Source of the DNA: Tamarix chinensis
Lineage: Eukaryota > Streptophyta > Magnoliopsida > Caryophyllales > Tamaricaceae
NCBI GenBank assembly: GCA_030549775.1
Contig: CM060180.1
Span: 29,667,090 to 29,731,089, forward strand
DNA length: 64,000 nt
Direction: 5' to 3'
The translations under genes were made by a program, and so were the position numbers. Below are positions 57,563 through 64,000 of this stretch, in pieces. Below the pieces are notes generated by a model. The model saw only the letters and a list, made by a program, of their open reading frames with translations. It did not search any database and was not told where the DNA came from. Position 1 is the first letter of the stretch. Each line of letters opens with the position of its first letter.

Positions 57563-58372
57563 TTACTAGTAAAGGTAGGGGTTTGTTAGCTTTTGTATAT
57601 GATCAAAGCGTGTGTTTCCTGTCATTGTAACATACTGGCCTATGAAGTATTTGTAACTGCAGTTTGATTTATTCCAGTCCAATATTTGTTTGCCGTTTTG
57701 TACTATAGAGTTTCTACCAATTGGTCAACGGTTGGCAATTTTTTATTTTTTATTTTAATTTTTAATGTTTGATTGAGTTAGTTTATATTAAATTAGTGTT
57801 ATTGGAAAAATAAAATTATATCATTATATTTTTGAGAATTTCATCTACAAATAGATTACCCACATTGGTATGCATTTGATTTTTAAAAAATATGTCAAAT
57901 ATTATCATAGATTTTTACTATCTTTCAAGCTATATTTCACCTTTTTTTTATCTATGTTTTGTCATGGAATTGATTTTACTATTGTTAATATTTCGTCATT
58001 ATTACTATCGGTGTTTCACTAATAGTAAAGGTAGGATTTGTTAACTTTTATATATAATTAAAGCTTGTATTTTCTATCATTTATAACATACTGGACTATA
58101 TAGTATTTGTAAAGACATTTGGAGTTTTTCTGATGCTATATTTGTTTGTCGTTTTGTATAGAATTTTTACCAATTGATCTATGGTTGGAAAGTTATTTAT
58201 TTACTTTTTGATTGAATTAGTTTATTTTAAATTAGTGTTATTAAAAAAAATATCTTTATATTTTTTAAAATTTTCTCTACAAATAGATATTCACATATGT
58301 ATACTTTTAATTTAAAAAAAAATATGTAAAATATTATTATGAGTTTTACTATCTTTGTAATTATGTTTCACC
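57563..58372. repeat. Tandem duplication of the MOL1-like 3' flank
   Basis: Block 57563-57966 is repeated at 58014-58372, offset about 451 bp. Shared in order: AGTAAAGGTAGG, ACATACTGG, AGTATTTGTAA, ATATTTGTTTG, ACCAATTG, TTAAATTAGTGTTATT, CTACAAATAGAT. The first copy starts about 120 bp after the stop codon, so it probably includes the 3' UTR end. Confidence 0.8.
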
Positions 58373-58900
58373 ATTTTGTATCTATGTTTTATCGTGCAAT
58401 TAATTTTATTGTTATTAATGATTCACTATTATATTAATACTAATATTTCGCTATTATTACTACTATGTTTCACTATCTCTCAATAAATATTTGGTCATAT
58501 GCACTAATGTTGGTTGTGATATTTTATTATAGTTTTTTTCATGTTTCATTATAATTATTATTATATTTCACTAATATTAATTAAGTTATTTCCTAAGACA
58601 ACTAATTATGTTTCAATGTTTCATCATAATTGTCTTTATATTTTACTATTATTGTATTCGTTTCACCAAATTTAGCATCACATTTCATCAATATTAATTA
58701 TGATTTATTCTAACAAAACTAACTAGTAATCTTTCATCATAGTTACCTTCATTTTCATCATAGTTGTTATATTTAACATTTAATCATTATTACTACTAAT
58801 GTTTCACCATTATCACATCAATATTTTACCATTAATATTATAAATATTTATGTTGATATTTTGTCATTATATTCCTTATATTTCACCATAATATTTTTTT
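58373..58900. repeat. Degenerate TTTCACCATTATTA-type repeat
   Basis: Variants of TTTCA(C/T)(C/T)AT-ATTATTA recur about every 20-40 bases without strict phase, continuing from the end of the duplicated block. Confidence 0.5.
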
Positions 58901-59645
58901 TATCAAAAGTATAATAATAATATATGTATCTATTTATAGAATAAAAACTCATAATTATTTTATTTTTTAATATGTCAAGTTAAAGATAATTCATTTCTAG
59001 TTTTTTAAGTTAACTTAATTATGTTTATGCCACCACTCATTTGTAGCAGCAGGTCATACTATGTGCATGGTATAACCGTATACATGGTAGAATTTACCAG
59101 TTTCTACTATCTTATTTGTCCATTAACTTCAACATCCTCCCTCAATATAAGAAACCGATAAGGTTTGGCCTAATAGTTAAGTGTATGCTTTGATTGTCAA
59201 TTCAAGTAACTTTTAGTTTATTTGAGCCAACAAAACTTTAGATTTGTTTGGATGACAAGCTATCTGAAGCTCAAATATTTTTTTTGGGGGAGAATTTTAC
59301 TTTAGTAACTTATGAAATAAGCTTAAAATTTTAATTTTAATTTTTAGCTTTCATTTTTCAACCTCTTATTTTTAGTTTTTAGTTGGCCATGGAAAACATA
59401 CTATAAGGCTAATTGCTAGGTATAAGATGCAATATAGATATTTTCCAAACTCATACTATTAGATCTAATGGGCATCAGCCCAAACAGTAAAGGTTGGCCC
59501 AAAAGGTTTTCTAGATACTCTCCTTCTTGGTTCTATAGTGGACCGATCGAGTATACAGTGCAATATTAGTTGGCTAACCTTTACTGCTCAATATCTTTCC
59601 CTTCTCTCCTCTCCCCCATTCCACCTCTCCCTCCCTCCCTCCCTT

Positions 59646-59700
<55 letters not shown>

Positions 59701-60509
59701 GGTCTTGTACTCATTTTAGGGGATCTGAAATCATTAATACACATTTTCACTTTTACTCTCTCATTTCTCTTCCGAATTTTTCCCTCGGTAGCACTTGGCA
59801 CCCCTTTTAATTACCTACGAACCCCTTCATTCACAAATCACTAACAGCAACATGCGGCATCTTTAGGGAGCTAAATAAAAAACTATCTTACATTCAACCT
59901 TTATATATATTTGATCCTAGCACCAACGACTCCTCCAATGAATAGAATATAGTTAGTATCTCTCAACTTCAAGCTATAAACGTTGAACCCCAAGCATCCA
60001 TTTAAGAAATGGTCTCGACCACGCTAGCTCCATTAACACACACCCTTGACCATGTGTGACACCTCCTAGGTCATCATCGTCGCGATACGCCCCAAAAACC
60101 TACCCCACAAAATATTATGATGGAGACTCTAAACATTCTAGAGAGAGAAATAAAGACTAGGGTGTGTAGTGTCGTCATCCAAGAAGAGGAAGCTGAGTTA
60201 ATGGATGATGCATGACCAAAGAGGAAGAGAAGTGATAGACAAAAAATATCATTAATCCCTCCTAGGTAATACAGGAGAGAAAGGTGTATGAGTACAAGAA
60301 GATGGCACAATGGCTACCGGACTGACAGAGATGACAAAGAATATCATGCATATGATGGCCGCTAGACTAATAGAGGCGAGGAGGATTCTATTAGTATATT
60401 GATAGATCATAAATTACAAGAAGTGTTAGAGGCTTAAGGGAAGAAGAGATGTGGCATAGATGGTTACAATTAGCAAAAATCTTTCACAAAGAGCATATTT
60501 GAAGCGCCC
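58901..60509. other. Intergenic region, nothing recognised
   Basis: AT-rich to about 59500, then a compound microsatellite and unclassified sequence. The - strand ORF at 60074-60310 has no family signature. Confidence 0.4.
59646..59698. repeat. Compound (CT)n(AT)n microsatellite
   Basis: About 12 CT units pass directly into about 14 AT units; a CTCC-rich lead-in lies just upstream. Confidence 0.92.
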
Positions 60510-60900
60510 GCGCAGATAATAAGAATTCCAATATTCGAATATTTTGATGGTTTTACAAAATCAAAATCCCATTGAATGTGTTCAGAAATACAATGTTATT
60601 AGGTGAAGCATGAGAATATGTCATGGGTAAGGAACTCCTAAATACACTAAAGGGATAAACTTTGAGGTGGTTTGGAAATCTCAAGGTTGAGTTAATAGGA
60701 TCCTTATTCTAGATTGCGATGGCTTTTGTGGAGCAAGTTGACGTTTGCCGACAGTTGAAGAAAGACTATTCCTCCCATATGGGATTTTCCTAGAGGTTGA
60801 CAAAATCTATCCAATGTTTTCTAAATAGATTCAATAAGGAGGTATGATAAATTAATGAGTTGGACAACGACATCGCTGGGTCTTCCTTAATCAGACACTT
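60510..60900 (+). pseudogene. Ty3/gypsy gag relic
   Basis: Readable pieces on the + strand are RIPIFEYFDGFTK, then WFGNLKVELIGSLF, IAMAFVEQ and IQCFLNRFNKEV, in the order of the plant Retrotrans_gag domain (P-F--YDG, W---L---SI-SF, F--RFNKE). Stops and frameshifts break it. Confidence 0.7.
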
Positions 60901-61569
60901 TGGCTGACAAAGATTTTGTAGAGAAACTATACTTGGTCAAGCACAAATCATACAATTCATTGAGAAAAGTTGTGAAAGAGAGGATAAATGCTAAGGAAAT
61001 GTGGCCAGTGGGTAGAAAATCAGACACATTGTCAATACCAAGACAAAGGCTAGAGAAGGAAGTATATAGATCAAAATAGAATTGTGTGAGCTTAAGGTTA
61101 ACAGTATAATCATTTACATGACGACCTCTAGTATAAAGATTTGATCATATGCATCGTTCGTATCCAACCTCGAACACATATAAAATCCAAAAAATGGCCG
61201 ACAAATGTTCCCAAGGCCATTTCCCATACATGTTCACATGAAGCATAGATACCTTAGTAAATAGTGAACATATCGCAAGGAATATAGGCATAATACTGAT
61301 GTTGAAGATTTAGTTCACAACGGTTATTTAAAGCACCATACATAGGCGTCCATGGTGCAGACATCCATGACAAGATAATAAACAAGGACAATGTGTCAAC
61401 TACCTCCACCACCTTAATTTAATAAACCTAAAAAATCATACACACCATTGCGAGAGGAGATTCCTTTTTAGGGCAAGCAATGCAGCCCCAAAAGCATACG
61501 TTAGATAAGCTGACTTCCATAAAACAAAAAAAAAGGCTAAAAATAAATGATTGTGAATTTAGCATCATA
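60901..61569 (+). other. Decayed spacer between gag and protease relics
   Basis: By position this is the gag C-terminal/nucleocapsid part of the same element. No CCHC knuckle could be recognised. Confidence 0.35.
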
Positions 61570-62280
61570 GCAAAGGATGAGGGGTCAAGTATGGTTGAAT
61601 ATCACGGCGATCCCTTAGTAATTAAAGTGCAAGTTGCTAATTACGTAATGAAGATTATTCTTCATGGACACAAGAATTTGAGTGGATGTTATATTCAAAA
61701 AAGCTTATAAGCAATTAGAGATGCCAAAAAAATGCTTTACAAATAAAAATGTACCCCTAGTGGGATTCATGGGCAACATCATAATATCATGGGGAGTGGT
61801 GGATATCACTATGATGGTCCTCAAGCTAAGAGTAGTGAAGAGTATACAAGTGAATTTCATGATAGTTTCTTGTCTATCGGCCTATGATATGATGTTAGGA
61901 CAACCATCCCTCAACAAACTCCAAACTACCATTTTTATGGTTGGACTCTTAATGATATTCCTAGTTGACGAAGGATGGGTAGAGGTTAAGGGCAATCAAA
62001 ATATGGCACAAAAATGTTATGTAATCAAAGAAAGGGGCAACCCTAGAAGTTTAGATGCCAAGAAACCATGAGAAAGCTTGGTACGAGAAGACATAAATAT
62101 ACTCGGGAAAGGCATCTAGGTTTTTATAAAGGAAAAAGAAAAATATTTAGGGAATGTAGATCATGAAGTAATAATAGGAAAAGACATCAGTGAAACTAAC
62201 ACAAAGAAGTTATTGAATTTATTCACAGATAACAAATATGTCCTTGCTTGGAATGTGTCGATTCCACCGACATAATAATA
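61570..62280 (+). pseudogene. Ty3/gypsy aspartic protease region relic
   Basis: Two overlapping frames. The first (to 61710) has GDPLVIKVQVANYVMKIILH. The second (61682-62071) has VIFKKAYKQLEMP, NVPLVGFMGN, VNFMIVSCLSAYDMMLGQPS, matching the plant gypsy protease segment (SSADVLF, LVGF-G, F-VV---S-YN-ILGRP-L). A frameshift lies near 61690. The catalytic DNGSS is replaced by HGHKN, so it is dead. ADVFAWNVS-like text near 62245 (YVLAWNVSIPP) is the usual lead into reverse transcriptase, but the rest of pol is absent. Confidence 0.8.
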
Positions 62281-62299
62281 GTAGCTAAGAGCATTTGTC

Positions 62300-62715
62300 T
62301 TTGGGATGTGTTTCATTCATTCCAATGGATTAAAAATAGTGGGGTCCCTAAAATCATCATAAATAATAATATGATAATGAGATGGATAATAAGGACTAAG
62401 ATATTAATAACTTAAAGTGAAATATTACATGAGTTGAGATCGAGGTGTTGAATTCATTCCCATGGCTTAATAATAGTGGCTTGGTGTATTCTGCCTTAGG
62501 AGGTGCTTCAGACCATTACACCGATTTAAGAATAGTGGCCAGAAGCGTGTTGTCCTAGGAAGTGTTGAGTCCATTTCACCAATTTAATAATAGTAGTTAG
62601 GAGCATTATACTTTGGAAGGCGCTTTAGATCATTCCATCATTTTAAGAATAATGGCCAAGAGTGTTTTATCCTAGGAGGTATTTTAGTTCATTCCACTGG
62701 ATTAAGAATAGTGAA
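62300..62715 (+). repeat. Minisatellite of ~59-bp units in a gypsy LTR
   Basis: Units share (T)TCATTCCA--GGATTAAGAATAGTGG followed by CCTAGGAGGT-like words. About four consecutive units are clear from 62445 to 62715, with one isolated unit near 62305. The same unit appears inverted at 37010-37345. Confidence 0.7.
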
Positions 62716-63292
62716 GTTCATAACTCAACATAAATAAGAAATGGATAGTTGATATACCTAATACTGAAATTCTACTATAATTCTCCTTCTCCATCGTATC
62801 ATGTTTAATAAGTATACATGCTCATTATCTATATGATCTTATATGCTCTATGTAACCGTGTTACAACTGTATTGTCACCATACTTAGTACATAGCATATT
62901 GATCATCTTTTTATGGGTGCTGCTCATTCCCACAAGTAAATGACCTAGATGCTCTTGTGTAGGTCAATGAGGATCTCTTGGATGATTTTGCTACTTATGG
63001 TCCCTTACTTAGGGAGGACTGACCTTATAGTGCTTAGGGTTTGGGAATGTAGAGTCATGTTATATGGACCTTAGCTTTGACCCGAATATATTTTGGGATT
63101 TTTAGTTCCATTATATCCCTTTTATGTATTTTGAGTATTTTACTTAGAGTAATCCTCCAAACACTTGTTTAAATATGCGAATCTATATCTTTCTCTACTT
63201 TACCATGTTTTAAGTTTTTAATTGTTTTTCTTTGAATTTGATGTAATGATGGTATGGTAAACTAAACTTATGTTAAGTACGGTGGTAACTGT
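62716..63292 (+). mobile_element. Gypsy LTR tail homologous to the 36.4-kb LTR
   Basis: Shares with the - strand of 36430-37000 the ordered words ATGGGTGCTGCTCATTCCC / CGGGTGTTTCTCATTCCC, GATTTTGCTACTTATGG / GGTTTGCTACTTTTGAT, and ATGTAATGATGGTATGGTAA / ATGTAAGGATGGTTTGGTAA. Likely the end of a 3' LTR belonging to the gag-protease relic or a relative. Confidence 0.65.
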
Positions 63293-64000
63293 AATACCCC
63301 AAAAATTTCGAAAACCTATATTTTAATAAATTACTTTTATTTGGAATAGAATTGCTTTTAGATTATTTATTTTAATTATTTTATGGATTTTAGAGTATGT
63401 AAATTTGGATAAAATTATTTAATAAATTAAAAATAAATATTTTTCTATTTATCATATTATTTTATTTAAATAATTTTCCAAACTAATATTTTACCAACTT
63501 TATCCTTTTTAAACTAAAATATTAGATTATAATAAATTAAATTATTAAATTAAATAATTTACCCAAAATATCATATTTTATGATTTTATAAATTCAATTA
63601 AATTATTTTTCCTATTTTTCCTTTCCCCTTTTTACCCTTTTCCCCTTTTCCCCTCTTTCTTCTTTTCTTTTTTCTTTTTCCTTCCTCCCTCGGGCTGCCT
63701 CGCCAGGCCAGCCCTCTCCCCGCGCGTTGGGCCTTCGGCCCGCCTCACCCCTTCTCTCCCTCGCACACCCGCCCAGCAGCTTCCGCCTCCTTTCTTTTTT
63801 TTTCTCCTGACCGGCCGGTTCAGTCTTATTTCCTTTCCCTTCGACCGGCTGGCTTCTCCCTTCGTCTTCTTCCTTTCTCACCGCTCCCACGCCCGACCAC
63901 CTGCACATTCGACGCCATGCCCGCTGCCACCGACTGCCACCCTGCAGCTCCCGTGCCTTCCTCCCTCTCCCTCTCTCTCTTCCCCCGTCGTTTTCTTTCT
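63293..64000 (+). mobile_element. Probable start of a second gypsy LTR, cut by the window end
   Basis: Begins TGTAATACCCCAAAAATTTC, the usual opening of plant gypsy LTRs. About 300 bp of very AT-rich sequence follow, then an abrupt CT/GC-rich block (63600-64000) as in transcribed leaders. The - strand ORF at 63612-63908 is a by-product of this CT-rich block. Confidence 0.5.

Noticed and set aside
63612..63908. 98-codon ORF on the - strand
   Set aside because: Glu/Lys/Arg/Gly-rich translation of a CT-rich block in an LTR leader.
1..64000. CRISPR array, bacterial operon or rRNA genes
   Set aside because: No spaced identical repeats with unique spacers, no rRNA sequence; introns and element types show a plant nuclear genome.

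Overview
This is a plant nuclear window, most likely from a eudicot. It is AT-rich, has long introns with GT-AG borders, and carries plant families of LINE, hAT, Ty3/gypsy and TRIM elements. I cannot name the species from sequence alone. Only two protein-coding loci look intact. Most of the remaining DNA is transposable-element material at various stages of decay.

Left part (1-27 kb): the 3' part of an EDR2-like gene (START plus DUF1336 lipid-binding protein) lies on the + strand. Eleven exons can be joined in frame from 1386 to 26970. Two introns are greatly expanded. The first, 11.6 kb (1701-13339), holds a MITE with a second hAT element nested inside it (3692-4494), an LTR-like fragment, and a 7.3-kb hAT-type element (5480-12818) with an exact 8-bp target duplication. 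That hAT element is filled with a 275-295-bp tandem repeat and has itself been hit by a 5'-truncated LINE. The second, 8.9 kb (16315-25192), holds a 3' LTR remnant (22154-22434) lying almost head to tail with a short non-autonomous LTR retrotransposon (22436-24634).

Middle part (27-54 kb): no intact gene was found. It holds a Ty3/gypsy gag relic (28.3-29.2 kb), two short hAT MITEs, a degenerate TTF/ZMYM1-type hAT transposase (33270-35692), a long gypsy LTR with an internal minisatellite (36.4-39.5 kb), AT-rich repeats, two copies of another MITE family (43985 and 49550), and a complete TRIM element with two LTRs of exactly 304 bp (50063-50819).

Right part (54-64 kb): a two-exon LRR receptor-like kinase gene (54278-57441) closely resembles Arabidopsis MOL1, a regulator of cambium activity. 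Its kinase domain has substituted catalytic motifs. Its 3' flank is duplicated in tandem. Beyond it lie a decayed gypsy gag-protease region (60.5-62.3 kb) and an LTR segment homologous, in opposite orientation, to the one at 36.4 kb.

The two genes are unrelated in function (lipid-binding defence regulator; cambium receptor-like kinase). I did not find a clearly new multi-gene system. The strongest candidate for something undescribed is the satellite-filled hAT element inside the EDR2-like intron.
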